DNA from: Warburgia ugandensis
Lineage: Eukaryota; Streptophyta; Magnoliopsida; Canellales; Canellaceae
Reading direction: 5' to 3'
Length of the DNA stretch: 64,000 nucleotides
NCBI GenBank assembly: GCA_035236585.1
Contig: CP141126.1
Coordinates: 68,983,414-69,047,413, forward strand
A program made the position numbers and the translations under genes. Below the pieces are notes generated by a model, which saw nothing but the letters and a program-made list of their open reading frames with translations, searched no databases and was not told the DNA's origin. Of the stretch, positions 23,084 through 36,384 are shown in pieces (position 1 is the stretch's first letter; each line of letters starts with the position of its first letter).

Positions 23084-26000
23084 GACATTGAGACAACCCA
23101 GGTTTTTGAAACACATTTTATAATATATTTTTCAAAGGCAAGGGCGTCCCCTCAGTAAAAAATTTTTGCAAAACAAAGCAGTGAAAATTCTTTTATTTTA
23201 AAACTTGTTTTGAAAACCCAAGTCACCACTTCATACATAACATAAGTACAATTTGTGTACAAAATAAAATTCCATTGAAGGAATATGATTTTATTAAACT
23301 TCCAGGATCCATCCAGTGGTTCACAGTACACAACCCATTGTATCCTTACAATACTTGTTCAAGTACACAATCCAAATTACAAAGTTCTAAATACAATATA
23401 TGCTCTCAATACAATGTTTCAAGGGATATACCCTAATTACTTATTCTTCAATAGTTCTTCAAGTCTTGAGCTCCTAAGCCTCCTTCTCTATATCTGAGAT
23501 ATTGTAAACATTCGAACATTTACAATATCTCAGCAAGTTATGCTTGGTAGGGGATAAGAATGTAAGTTATTGACAATAAAATCTCAATATTCAACTATCC
23601 CATAATTCATTCTATCATAAACACATTCACAGACCACTATTATTGATATGAACATCTCATTTCCTTATCATTTGTGTTCACCTTTATACATACATATTAT
23701 ATAAGAACAAATCTGTTAAAATTGTAAAAATAATCAATAATCATTTCCATACAAAACTGATCAACTCCTTTCATTATAAGAGATTTGTATCTCAGGCAGT
23801 TACTATATTAGGATTTTCCTTTCTTGGGAAAAATATTGGTAATTTACAATTACCTGGCATTTCATCATGCCATCCCTTAAGACATTTCATTATGCCAATT
23901 TCATATGCATCATAATGCAAAATAATCAAGGACTACTATGCTTGCAGTCTGATCTGTACAGCGCGCTCGGATAACTGTTCAATAATCCCCTTATACCATT
24001 TTCAGTGAAAATTACAATATCCATGTCCATATGGGAGGACCATGGCTGTCACAATGGTGGCCTTCCCATAATTGCCCCACCTGACTTTTAGCCTTTCTTA
24101 GGCTTGGTATTCAATATCATCAAGTTTCAGAGAGTGGGTGGCCAAACCCTCTTAACTCTTCTAGCATAGCATCCCTAGGCCTATGCCTATTTAAAACAAA
24201 ACCACAAGCCTTCAAGCTTGTATGTAAAATAATACTTATACATATCAGACTATTTGTCTGTTTATCTAGGACTGGAATATTTTCTACTTTCCTATTCACC
24301 TAGGGTTGTTCTCAATTCTCAACTTAACCATTTAATACTTATTTTCCTCATCATTTGGTTGGATCATATTTCAATTTGAGGTATTTACCTTAATATATTG
24401 GTATCATACATGTCAATACTTCAAAACATAAGATCATGTATTAAACATGTATCTTCATGTAAAGGTATTCTTAATAATCCACCTACCTCAATAAGGTATT
24501 CTTACTCCTTAAAATCTGCCATAGTCTCGATCACTATATATATCTGTCAAATCGTATGCATAATGTCATTTTTCTAATCAAGGGTACATACTACATGGTC
24601 TTTTGATCATCCTATATCCAAGGGTTTAATATCATCTATACAAATACTATCTATATCATACATAACAATCTAATCGACATTGATGTTTCTTTTTCCTTAT
24701 TGTTTTTTATCATACAAGATCTCATCTTGTTTGATCATCCTTATCTTACTTACTATTTTTATTAGGGTTAGATAATTTGCTATCTTTTTATGTTCTTATT
24801 ATTATTCAACCAGTTAGTGTCTTATTTGGTTGAAGATGATTTATTTCTTCCTATTACTAGACAACTCCTCCTTATTTTAGGATGACTAGTACTTACCAGT
24901 TAAAGTCTGCTCAAAAAGTGGTTAATACAACCCTCATGTAAGGAGGCGTTTAGACCTCTCTTACGTCAATGGGAGGTGAGGGAAAAGCACTTGGCTCTTG
25001 TATACCCCCTATAACCACAATGTTCAGAGTCCACTATAGTGGTACTAGTTCAACCTTTGACAAGGTTCCTATGACCTCTTTACCTTAAGTCCCTTCTCTA
25101 ATTGATTTTAATTAATTTCCATAGATATGCACAATGTCATCCATGGATGTTCATTATTTTCCTACTTTGGGCCAAGGAAATGATAAATCATTCCTTATAT
25201 TGTCCTACTAACTATAGCCCTTATTAAGTCAAAATCATTCATTCATCTTAGTTGTCCATGAATCTCTATATTTCATTAGTTCATATTTTTGGTGATTTAT
25301 GCTCCTTATATCTTAACAACTACTTAACAATTGAATAAAATTTGACAATAAGTAAATCATCAACTTGAAAGCATAAATCAAATATAAGTTTAACAACTAT
25401 ATACTAACATTCTTCCTATGAATGTAACTTAAGCTAGTGAAATCAAACTAACATGATCCTAAGTTATGAAACACATCTTCTATCATAATGAAATCATTTT
25501 TAAATCTTAATTTACACTAACATGATCCTAAGATAATCAAATCTACTAACAAATTACTCATTTAGGACATATCATACTAAAATTTAAAGATTACACTATC
25601 ATGCTTTCTAACTTAGAACATAAATCACATTTACACTTTTATATCCAATAAAATACAATTAAACTAATTATATTAAGATTATTATAAACCTTTAAATATG
25701 ATCCAACCATTAGATCTTAGGTGTTTTCCTTTAGATCAAGGGTTTTAATTACCTTTAGGGCTTTTAATCTATTAAGATCCAAAAATCATATCCACTTGAT
25801 TTTGTCACATTTCATCCATGATCTAACTAGATTCCATCATAATATCATCCATTTAATCCATCCCAAGGATCTGATCATACTTGATCTCATTGATCAAGTG
25901 GGTCCCTTTGTATTTTTAGGGTTTTTCTACCATAAAGGGTAGATCTCCTAATTTATCCCAGATCTGTCCAAATTAACCATAGATATTACTTTATTATACT

Positions 26001-27456
26001 ATTATATCATCATTAAAATAAATTTCCAAGATCTGATCACCTTAGATCTTGAAGATCTTATAAATTGGACACTTATTTCCAAAATACAGAATAATTCAGG
26101 AATAATTTTTAGACATATTATGACTTCATTAGAAACTAGACATTACAAGATTTCCATAGCTTCTTTCTGATCTAAATTTGAAGCTCATATGACTCCACAA
26201 TCTTAAATTGAAGTTTACAGCCGTTCCTAGGGTCCAGATTTAATCTAGGCCCAACAGAACTAATCTCTCTCAATTGAGGGTCCAAACCTTGTTAGATTTT
26301 CTTAAAAATTATACCCTAAAGGTTTTTGACCCTTCTGGATCGATTGGAAAGCTCAGAATTTCTATCTGAGCTCTCTATCACCATGAATTGAATGCTCTGA
26401 TATTTACTTTATTTTTACAATTTTTCATTCAAATTAAATTGCAGAAAAATAAAAATTACACTAAACCATAATAAATATGTATAGGAAGTAGTTCCACCTA
26501 CCTAATTGGACAAAAAACATATATTTGATGCCCAATTTGAGAGAATTACTGGTTGATGATAATATAGCCCAATTGTCCCCGTTTTTGTGATTTTCTGTTG
26601 TTGGAACCATTGGATCTTGAAATTGATTTGGGGTTTTTGTATATACTGTAGTATAGGATGTTATGGATGGTGAAATTTATCAGATTATACCTGGAACGGA
26701 GTGCCTAATTGAATTTAGGGCTCTTGTTCCACTTAGAAAGAGGAGAGAGAAATAAGAAAAATAGAGATTGGGGAGGGATGAATGAGAATTTGGGGCTGAA
26801 ACTGCAAGGAAGATTTGAAAATTTTGTGGTTAAGGTTGTGAAAATTTTTGGAAATTTTTGGGACATATTGATAGCCAAATTTGAATTTTTTATTATTTCT
26901 TTTGATAAGATATTTTATTACTTTAGAATTTTTAATTGCAAATGCACTCTCCATTCCCATCCCATTCTCCACCACAATCTCCATTACCAGCAATAATGCA
27001 CTGAGCAATTATTGTTGCTTCTAGAACGTTGGCCCACTTTGTGGGCCCCACTTTTATGTGAAAAGACTTTTTTGCCCTTTGAACTCCAAAATTGGAGAAT
27101 AATAGGCAATATTTGTCCGAACTTGGAATCGAACGTACTTAGTGGCGTTGGAATCGTATTTCTAAGTACTTCATGAATATTGAGGTATTATTTCTTGGAT
27201 ATGGAATATGGGTAAAATTACCATTTTACCCCCAAATAGAGAAAATTAAGGAATTTTAACTCAGAATTGAACGTACTTAATGTTGTTTCGATCAGTTTTC
27301 CAAGTACATCCATAATTTCTATGTTTTAATTCATGATATAATCTCCATAAAAAGAGAATTTTCAATAACCTAATATTCCAGCCCAGAATTTCTAAAAATT
27401 CAAACTTTATTAATTGGCCTTAATAAGTTACAAAAATTCAGGGGCATTACAGACAT
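23084..27456 (-). mobile_element. Solo LTR of family A in the integrase region, TSD GACAT
   Basis: The LTR is 23,089-27,451 (4,363 bp), beginning TGAGACAACCCAGG and ending GGGGCATTACA on the plus strand, with GACAT on both sides (23,084-23,088; 27,452-27,456). No interior remains. It is more diverged from the other A LTRs than they are from one another and lacks their CpG-dense cassette (around 26,250-26,265). It has a donor-like CACCTACCT at about 26,495. Frames at 25,721-25,942, 26,709-26,996 and 26,733-27,008 are chance frames in LTR sequence. Confidence 0.95.
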
Positions 27457-28200
27457 GGCCGTCCATACAATGCTTCATATGGTGCCATACCAATACTTGC
27501 TTGAAAACTATTGTTATATGCAAATTCTACTAAAGGAAGATGTTCATCCCAACTCCCTTTCCAATCTAATGCACATGCTCTCAACATATCTTCTAAGGTT
27601 TGAATAGTCCTTTCTGATTGACCATCTGTTTGGGGGTGAAATGCTGTACTGAGTTTAAGTGAGGTTCCCAAGGCCTATTGTACACTCTTCCAACATCTTG
27701 AAGTAAATCTTCCATCCCTATCAGAGATAATAGATAGTGGAATCCCATGAAGTCTTACAATTTCTTTGATGTATAACTTAGCCACATTGTCAACTGATTG
27801 GTTTTGTCTAATTGGAAGGAAATGTGTTGACTTTGTTAGCCTATCCACAACCAACCAAATCATGTCATGGCTTGCTCGGGTCCTTGGAAATCCCACTACA
27901 AAATCCATAGTGATATTGTCCCATTTCCATTCTGGAAGTTCCAATGTTTGTAACATTCTAGATGGTCTTTGGTGTTCAGCTTTTTCGTGTTGACAATTTA
28001 GACATTTACCCACAAATTCTCCTATTTCTCTCTTCATGTCTTCCCACCAAAAGTTTCTTTTTCAATCCTCATACATCTTTGTACCTCCAGGGTGTATAGA
28101 AAACTTTGACTGATGGGCTTCTTGTATCAGTTCCTTTCTCATACATGTATTTGAAGGAACCACCAATCTCTCTTGAAAACGTATACCCCCATCTGTACCC
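27457..28200 (-). pseudogene. Element A integrase zinc-binding and catalytic core
   Basis: On the minus strand, an HHCC-type segment with [15 protein letters not shown] (about 27,990) leads into the catalytic core: [15 protein letters not shown] (about 27,910), [14 protein letters not shown] (about 27,730), then [20 protein letters not shown] (about 27,645) and [12 protein letters not shown] at the insertion edge. These carry the D, D and E positions of the DDE centre that joins element DNA to the host chromosome. It is broken in places and cut by the solo LTR at 27,451. Confidence 0.93.
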
Positions 28201-28217
28201 TTAACAAATCCTTTCTT

Positions 28218-28955
28218 TCAACACAATTCCTGAGTTGTTGTATCTTCTTCTTGGGCTTTAAGGACTCTTTCTACAAAAGTTGATTTAATTGTGATGCTTG
28301 TGAGTAGAGCTCTTAGTTGTCTACTTAATGCATCAGCTACTACATTTGCCTTTCCAGGATGGTATTGGATGGTAAAATCATAGTCTTTGATATACTCTAT
28401 CCATCTTCTTTGTCTCATGTTCAAATCAGCCTGAGTGAAGATGTATTTGAGACTCTTATGATCTATAAATACATTGAATTTTTCTCCATACAAATAATGT
28501 CTCCAAATTTTCAATGCAAAAACTATAGTTGCTAATTCTAGGTCATGTACTGGGTAATTTATTTCATGTTTCTTCAATTGTCTAGATGCATAAGCAATGA
28601 CCTTCCCATTTTGCATCAACACACCTCCTAACCCTTTCCCTAAAGCATCACAATATATTTCATATCCCCTGCTCCCAACTGGCAAAGTCAATACTGGTGT
28701 TGTAGTTAACCTCTTCTTTAGCTCTTGAAAACTATTTTCACATTCTTCAGTCCAAGTGAATTGTACCCCCTTTCTTGTCAAGGAAGTCAAAGGAAGAGCT
28801 ATACAAGAGAACCCTTGAATGAATCTGCAGTTGTATCTTGCTAGTCCCAGAAAACTATGTATTTCTGTTACTGTTTTAGGTTTCTCCCAATTCATTACCG
28901 CTTCAATCTTGGTGGGGTCCACTTCTACTCCATTCTTGGAAATTACATGCCTCAA
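28218..28955 (-). pseudogene. Element A reverse transcriptase end and RNase H
   Basis: Reads in minus orientation for about 245 residues. The N-terminal part has the connection region ([16 protein letters not shown]). RNase H starts with [20 protein letters not shown] and runs through [30 protein letters not shown] and [17 protein letters not shown] to [15 protein letters not shown]. This domain removes the RNA template during reverse transcription. It follows the RT core on the same strand and belongs to the same pol region. Part of a broken element. Confidence 0.93.
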
Positions 28956-28973
28956 GAAATTAACCTTCTCTAA

Positions 28974-29690
28974 CTAGAATTCACACTTACTAAATTTACC
29001 AAACAGTTTATGTGTTCTGAGGGTATTTAGTACAATTCGTAAATGTTCTTGATGTTCTTTGATACTGGTAGAGTAAATCAGTATATCGTCAATAAATACA
29101 ATCACAAATTTATCCAAAAATTCCTTGAAGATTCTATTCATCAAATCCATAAATACTGCTGGTGCATTGGTCATCCCAAAAGACATGACTAGAAACTCAT
29201 AATGCCCATATCGAGTTCTGAATGCTGACTTGGGTATGTCTTCAGCCTTAATATGCAATTGATGATATCCTGATCTAAGGTCAATTTTGGAAAAGACCTT
29301 AGCAGATTGGAGTTGATCAAAGAGATCATCAATGCGAGGTAAGGGATACCTATTTTTCACTGTGACACTGTTCAACATTCTATAATCAATGCATAATCTC
29401 ATTGACCCATCCTTGTTCTTCACAAATATTACTGGTGCTCCCGATGGTGAACTACTTGGTCTAATAAACCCTTTGTCTAACAATTCTTGCAATTGACCTT
29501 TCAACTCTGCTGGGGCCATCCTATAAGGTGCTTTAGAAATTGGAGTTGTACTAGGAATTACTTCAATGGTAAACTCAATTTCTCTGTGTGGGGGTAACCC
29601 TGGTAGCTCTTTAGGAAAAACATCTTGGAATTCCCTGACTACTTCAATTTTTGTTAGCTTAGGCTGTTCAACATCTAAGGAAATCACTGT
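28974..29690 (-). pseudogene. Element A reverse transcriptase core
   Basis: About 237 residues in minus orientation. Visible motifs in order: [86 protein letters not shown] and [13 protein letters not shown], the last being the catalytic palm motif. It copies element RNA into DNA inside the cytoplasmic particle. It follows protease directly. Similarity to the F and C pol remains shows all three are chromovirus-class. Confidence 0.95.
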
Positions 29691-29702
29691 TGCTAGAAAT
29701 GC

Positions 29703-30110
29703 CTAATACCCCTTGGACATATATTTGACTGCCTTCATAGCTGAGATGATGGATTTGTCTAAGTCATTGTGTTTCCCATACAATACAAATACTTTCTCCC
29801 CTGGTATACTAAATGTGATTTTCTTCTTGTGACAGCCCATAACTACCCAGTATTTTGCTAACCAGTCCATACCTAGTATGATGTCAAAATCCACCATGTT
29901 CAATAAAATGAGGTCTATGTCCATTCTTTTACCCAATACTTCTATAGGTACATTATGTAAGTAATCTTGCAATTTAACTATTTTTCCCACTGAAGTTGTT
30001 ACATCTAGATCAAATCCCAAGTTTTTCACTAATAGTTGTATACTAGATGCAAATTCACAAGATATAAAGGATTACGTAGATCTAGAATCAAACAGTACTT
30101 TGGCATAGTT
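29703..30110 (-). pseudogene. Element A aspartic protease
   Basis: Minus strand, between gag and RT. A stretch of about 108 residues includes DLDVTTSVGKIVKLQDYLHN and MVDFDIILGMDWLAKY, the conserved block after the active site in gypsy proteases. The active-site part would lie around 30,030-30,110. It processes the gag-pol polyprotein. Equivalent remains occur in F (720-800) and C (61,225-61,545). Part of a broken element. Confidence 0.88.
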
Positions 30111-30119
30111 ATCTGCTAC

Positions 30120-30981
30120 TAGTAGTGTGCCTTCAATCAACGCATTGGATGGTCCAGCTTGGTCATTAGTGATGGCGAAGACCCTTCCTTGGTGTCGAGG
30201 GGCAATTTCTAGTTTTGCCTGCTTGACTGCTAATGGTTTGGTATAGTAGGTGGCGACATGTCCATACTCCCCACAATTGTGGCAATTGATTGGAAATCAT
30301 TGTGGTTGTTGTTGTATAGGTCACGGGAAAATATTGCCTTGGTGAAATTTTCTACATCTTGGACATGGCTGTCTATTTAGCCTTGGTGCATTGTTCCTCA
30401 GATTTCTTTGAGGCTTAAAATTGTTCCAAGGTCTTTTATTGTTCTACAAAGGCCTTGGGTTATTGTTTCCTCCTCCACTGAACTTGATAATTTGACCCTT
30501 TTTATATTCTTCTTCAAACTTGGAGGTCATTTCCACACAGTCTGCCAAGGTAGTGGGTTTAGTACCCAGCACCTTTATTTTCAGCCCTAGGTGTAGCCCT
30601 TCAATGAATCGATTCACAGTGTGTGTTTCTATGTTACACACATGAGTCGCGAATCTCCTTAATTGTGCGAACTTCTTATCATAGTCCACCACAGACATAT
30701 TCCCTTGCCTTAGGTCCAAAAACTCTATCAACTTCCTTTCTTGTACATGAGAAGGGAAATATTTATGGTTGAATACTTCCTTAAATTCCTCCCATGTAAT
30801 ATCTTCAAAATTTGATAAGAAGGTGTTGTTAGCTGATCTTCACCAAAATGCAGCTTCTTGTTTGAATAAGTATGTGGCAAATTTCACCTTTGACTCTGGA
30901 GGAGTACGTAGTGCACCGAAAGTCTTTTCTACTTCATATATCCATTCCTCAGCCTTCTCAGCTTCACCCTTGCCATTATAT
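30120..30981 (-). pseudogene. Element A gag, C-terminal two thirds
   Basis: Minus strand. Capsid-like region at 30,731-30,444 with QGNMSVVDYDKKFAQLRRFA and NRFIEGLHLGLKIKVLG, typical of the gypsy retrotransposon gag family, then a zinc-knuckle region near 30,250-30,300 (NCHNCGEYGHVA). Gag forms the particle and binds element RNA. The region is split from its N-terminal part by the solo LTR starting at 30,982. Confidence 0.9.
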
Positions 30982-33900
30982 TGTGACGACCCAGGTTTTT
31001 GTAACATGATTTGTAAAGTATTTTGGAAGGCAGGACCCTTAAGAGTGTAAAATTTTTTCGCAAAACAAAGCAGTGGAAATTCTTTTCTTTAGAACTCGTT
31101 TTGAAAACCCAAGTCACCACTTCATACGTAACATAAGTACAATTTGTGTACAAAATAAAATTCCATTGAAGGAATATACTTTTATTAAATTCCAGGATCC
31201 ATCCAGTGGTTCACAGTACAGCCAAATCTATTACAGTACATGTCCAAATTACATAATCTAAAACTCAAGCTCACCATACAATAAAACTCTCAACAAAGAA
31301 AAATACATGTCTTCAAGGGTATACCTTGAAGATTATTCTCTTCAAGTCTTCTATTGTCTTTAGCTCCTAACTCTCCTTCCCTATATCTGAGATATTGCAA
31401 CATTTACAATATCTCAGCAAGCAATGCTTGGTGGGGGATTCAAGAAGCATAATAATTGACAATGTAATTCCAATACTTCATAAACCCATTATCCCTAAAC
31501 ATACTCTTTACTCTTTACTTTGTAAATTATGTATATTTATATACATACATACCCTTCATGGGTAAACCAATTAAATTTGTGAAAGTAATCAAATATCATT
31601 CCCAACTAAGCTGATCAATTCTCTTCATTTTGAGAATTTAGTATTACAACTAATCTTATACTGGGAATTTCCCTTCTTGGGAAATATTGGTAATATACAA
31701 TTACACAGTATTTTATTATGCTACAACATAAGGCATTTCACTATGCCTATTCTCATATGCATCATAGTACAAAATAATAAAAAAGGTTGTTATGCTGCAG
31801 TCTGATCCGTACTAGCACACTCAGATAACTGCCCTATTCACCACTGATATCACAATGGAAAATATTATGTCACTGCCCATATGGGGGGGCAAGACTTTCA
31901 CAGTGGTGGCCCTCCCATAATTGCCCAACCCGACTTTTAGCCTCTCTTTGGGCAAGGTATCATGATATCATCAAATTTCAAGGAGCGGGTGGCCAAACCC
32001 TCATAACTCCTCTAGCAATAGCTTGCCCCTAGGCTTATGCCTATTAAAACAAACTCACAAGCCTCCAAGCTTGTATGTAAAATAGATTTCATATATATCA
32101 GACTATATGTCTGTTTACTTAGGGCTGAAATATTTTCTAGTTCCCTATTCACTTATAGTTTAGTCCTTAACCATCTTATATGTGTTTGGTTGGATCATAA
32201 GGATTTCAAGAGATTTAATACAAGTATTAACATTACTCTTGTCAGTATAAGGTCATGAGTTCAATCATGTATATCTCATGTAAATGCATTCATCAAATCC
32301 TCCTAGCTTTAAGCAGTGATCTCTTTTCCCAAATCTTCCATGATCCTGACTAATGTATATGATCTGTACATCCATACGTATTGTCAATATATAAATTATG
32401 AATAATCCTATTGATCACTAGATCTAATGTTTAGAATGATCTTTAGATCATTCATATCTAAGTATTTTTCTATCTCTAAGTCTTTGTGTGTCCATCTCCT
32501 TGATCTTGATCTTTTGTAGATCCATTGATTGATAATCTACACATGTTGATAAAGATCAAGGTCCTAGATCTTCTATCATCTAGTTCTTTTTTGATCTATG
32601 TTCAGTTATTGGATCATCCCTAAGGAGGATGATCTTGGTTTTCTTCCTTGAATCATCTTTGACTAAGGGTTTGGATTATGTAATCTAATAAACTATTACA
32701 AGCATACTAATAAACATGCATACTAAGTACAATATAATATTCTTATTTTTATTGTTCTTGATCATCCAAGATCTAATGGATCTTGTTTGATCATCCTTAT
32801 CTTACTTACTATTTTTATTAGGGTTAGGTAATTTACTAACCTTTTATGCTCTTATTATTATTATTCAACCAGTTAATGTGCTAATTGAAGGTAACTTATT
32901 CAAGCCTAAATCTAGACTGCTCCTCTTATTTCCAATTGGCTAAGGCTTACTAGCTGAATGGGTGAACATAAAGTGGTTACTTCAATCCTCATGTAAGGAG
33001 GCGTTTAGACCTCACAAACGTCAATGGAAGGTAGGGGAAGAGCGAGGCTTTATTAGATAACCTCCTTAACCACTATGTTCATCATTCATTAGAATGGCCA
33101 TAGCTCAACCTTTCATAAGGTTCCTATAAGCATGTTTACCCTAAGTACTCTTTCTAATGGATTTTAATTAAGTCCATGAATATTTATAATGTCATTCATG
33201 GGGTTTAATATTCTTTTCCTAGTTTGGGCCAAGGATTTGATAATCCTTATATTGTCCTACTAACTATAGCCCTTACTAATTAAGTCCAAAGTACTTCATT
33301 CTTATTTGTGTCATGAAACTCTACTTTCTCATTAGATTATATTTTTTATGTTTTATGCTCTTTATCTCATAACAAGTAGATCTACTAATAACATTTAACC
33401 ATAAATGAATTATAAATTCAAAGCATAAAACTACTTAATTTAACACTTAATGATAATAAGGCAAGGTACTTAAAATTTCTCTAACTTATTTCCAACTAAT
33501 ATACTTTAATAACTCAATTTAAACTAACATGGACTTAAGGTATAATCTCATACTATAGTATAAACTTATATGAAATTCTAGCATTGTCTTAAGTTAGAAT
33601 GGCATGAAATCATACTAAAGTGCCTATAAGATAATTAAATCTAGCACCTTATGATAATAATGAAATCACATATCATGCTAAAGTCTAAATGTTATACTAG
33701 CATGCGTTATAACATAATCATATTTAAAATGCTATTATATAAAATGAAAATAATTACATTAACATTTTAAGAAACCTTTACTTATGATCCAACCATTAGA
33801 TCTTAGATCTTTTCCTTTGATTAAGGGTATTAGTTATATTTAGGGGATTTTCTTTATTAAGGTCCAAAGATCATATTGATCCATCTTTGTCATAATCCAT

Positions 33901-35909
33901 CCATGATTTCTTGGATTTCATTATATCAACATTCATTTTATTCATCCCAAGGATTTGATCACACTTGATCTCATTGATCAAGTGGGTCCCTTTGTATTTT
34001 TAGGGTTTTTCTACCATAATGGGTAGATCCCTTAATGTATCTCAGATATGTCCAATTAAACCATAGATATCACTTTATTTCATTAGTATATCATTAGTAA
34101 AACATATTTTCAAGATCTGATCATCTCAGAGCTTGAAGATCTAGGAAATTGGAATCTTGTTTCTTTAATACAGAAAGTTTTACTGAATATTATGTTCATT
34201 TTATCATTTTATAAAAAAATAGAGGTTTCAAGCTTTCCATAGCTTCTTTCTAATCTCAATTTGGAGTCCAAATAGCTCCGAAATTTGATCTGAAAGTTCA
34301 CAGTCCTTTATAGGGCTTAGATTTGATCTAGGCCCAAGGAATGGATGACCTAGATTTTTCGGGCAGAAAACCAAGCCGGCGGAATGCTCCTGCTCGTCGG
34401 GTGCGTCCTCTACAATAAACTTAGAAAGCGCCCTCATGGGGCATGCACGGACGCGGACGGGATGAGCGGGATGCTCGTTGTCCGCGTGCCCGTAAATAGG
34501 ACGCTCATCGGGTGCGTCCGCTCATTGTTTTGACGGATGCGCCGTCATGCCGCTTGGGAGGACGTCCCACCCACAGCGCGTGTGAAATGTTTCTGCGTGC
34601 GCTGTTTTTGATGGTACGTCACGTGTGTGTCTTGGGCGCTGTTAGATCCGGAGATCGGACAGTCCATTCTGGACCGTCCAATCAATCCTCTCTCAATTGA
34701 GGGCCCAAAACGTCTCCGATCATTGTGAAAATTCTACCCTAGGGGTTTTGGACCCTTATGGATCTATTGGTCAGTCAGAATTTTCATCTGAGCACTCTGT
34801 AATCTTGAATTAAGGGTTCTGTTATTACTTTATTTTTACCTTTTTTATCATTAAAATAAATTACAGTAAACTAAAAATTACATAAAATAGTATTAATCAT
34901 CTATAAAAAGTATTCCCACCTACCTGATTCGAGAAAAAAACCTTGGTTATATGCCCAATTTAAAAAGAATACCTTGTTGATGAAGATATAACCTAAGATC
35001 CACCTTTCTTGCAAATTACCGTTGTTTGAATCATTGGATCGTGAAATTTCTCTAGGGGTTTTGTAGAGTAGATATAGTGGGAAGTTTTGAACGGTGGAAT
35101 TGGTGAAATGAGATCTGGAATAGAGTGTCTAATTGATTTTAGGTCTCTTATTCCAATCTAAAAAGAAAAAGGAATTGAAAAGAGAGATATCTCTTGGAAA
35201 TTTTGGGTTTTTGGGTAGGGATCTAGGTCTAATTTTTTAGGGAGAGTGAAGAAAATTTCATGGGGATTTTATGAGTATTTTTGGAGGATTTTTGGGGTTG
35301 TATTTATGGGCATTTTGGTCTTTTTTTCATGATTATAATATTTAGTTATTTATTATTAAATGGCATGAAAGTCTCCCATGCTCCATTTTTCTTCTCCAAG
35401 ACCAGATGGTGTTTGTTGACCCATGACTTCATGTGGGCTACTCATAAGATTCATTTTTGTGTCCCTTGTGGGCCCCATGTGGGCCCCACATGGTGCAAAA
35501 AGATCGTTTTGCCATTTATGTATAAAATTTTGGGTTTTATTCCCATGATCTCGGATTTGAGTGTACTTAGTGGCGTTGGATTTGTATTTCTTAGTATATT
35601 CTAAATTTTGATGTCTCATATTTTGATTTTTGGGAGATTTTGATTTTTGGAAAAAATTACTATTTTACCCTTTTGTCCAAGAAATGAAGAAACCTAAGGA
35701 TTTTTCATCCAAATTCAGAATTTGTCGTGCTTACAGTCATTTTGAAGGGTTTGCTAAGTTTAATTTTAATTTTATATGTCTTATTATTTGATTATACTTT
35801 TATAAAAAGTATATTCTAAATAACCCTAATATTTTAGCCCGAAATATCTGAAACTCAAACTTTATTGATTTTCTCAATCAATTACAAAAATTGGGGTTAT
35901 TACATATAT
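30977..35909 (-). mobile_element. Solo LTR of family A in gag, TSD TATAT
   Basis: The LTR is 30,982-35,904 (4,923 bp), beginning TGTGACGACCCAGG and ending TTGGGGTTATTACA on the plus strand. TATAT is found at 30,977-30,981 and 35,905-35,909. No interior remains. Donor-like motif at 34,917-34,926. CpG-dense cassette at about 34,340-34,700. It is the longest A LTR here and useful as the reference. Confidence 0.96.
34340..34700. other. CpG-dense cassette in A LTR
   Basis: GC-rich block with many GGACG, GTCCGC, GCGTCC and CGTCC words between AT-rich shoulders. The short frames here (34,228-34,437; 34,512-34,700) are composition effects. Confidence 0.7.
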
Positions 35910-36253
35910 ATTGTAGTCATCTTTTAATATCTCTCCATCATTTTGTCAACTCTTTCTGGTGCTAATGGGGATTTTCCAACTTCTTCACTTGGTACAAGGT
36001 AACATTGCCTTTGTACTAGTGTGGGGGTAGCTGGTGTTGGTGTAGTATGTCTCACTTCAAGTTGAGCCTGAGCCTGAGCCTATGTACTTGGTATTTCCAC
36101 AGGAGGTGATGAACCTTGAGTTTGTTATAGGTGAGGAAGGAGGTTCCTTAACATCCTTGTCATCATTTCTTCCATATTGCTCATGGTTACTCTCTCCATA
36201 TTGTCTTCTGGAGTATTTTGAGCTGCTTGCCTTGTGATTCTCTTTGGTGGCAT
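35910..36253 (-). pseudogene. Element A gag N-terminus
   Basis: Minus-strand start ATG at 36,253 giving MPPKRITRQAAQNTPEDNME, a usual opening for this gag class (compare MPPRR in F). It lies about 115 bp downstream of the primer site, the right distance for a leader. The ATG is preceded on the minus strand by GTGAGCAG, which ends like a splice acceptor. Cut on its C-terminal side by the solo LTR. Part of a broken element. Confidence 0.82.
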
Positions 36254-36369
36254 CTGCTCACAAACCAAAATTTCTATCAATCCTCTATACTACTACTTCT
36301 ATCTTAATCTAGACTTGGATTATAATCTCTCTTTTGGACATATTTGTACTGTACTGCGACTGGATGAAT

Positions 36370-36384
36370 GGCTCTGATACCAAT
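36370..36384 (-). other. Element A primer-binding site (initiator tRNA-Met)
   Basis: The minus strand reads ATTGGTATCAGAGCC directly after the 5' LTR. TGGTATCAGAGC is the standard complement of the 3' end of plant initiator tRNA-Met. Confidence 0.95.
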
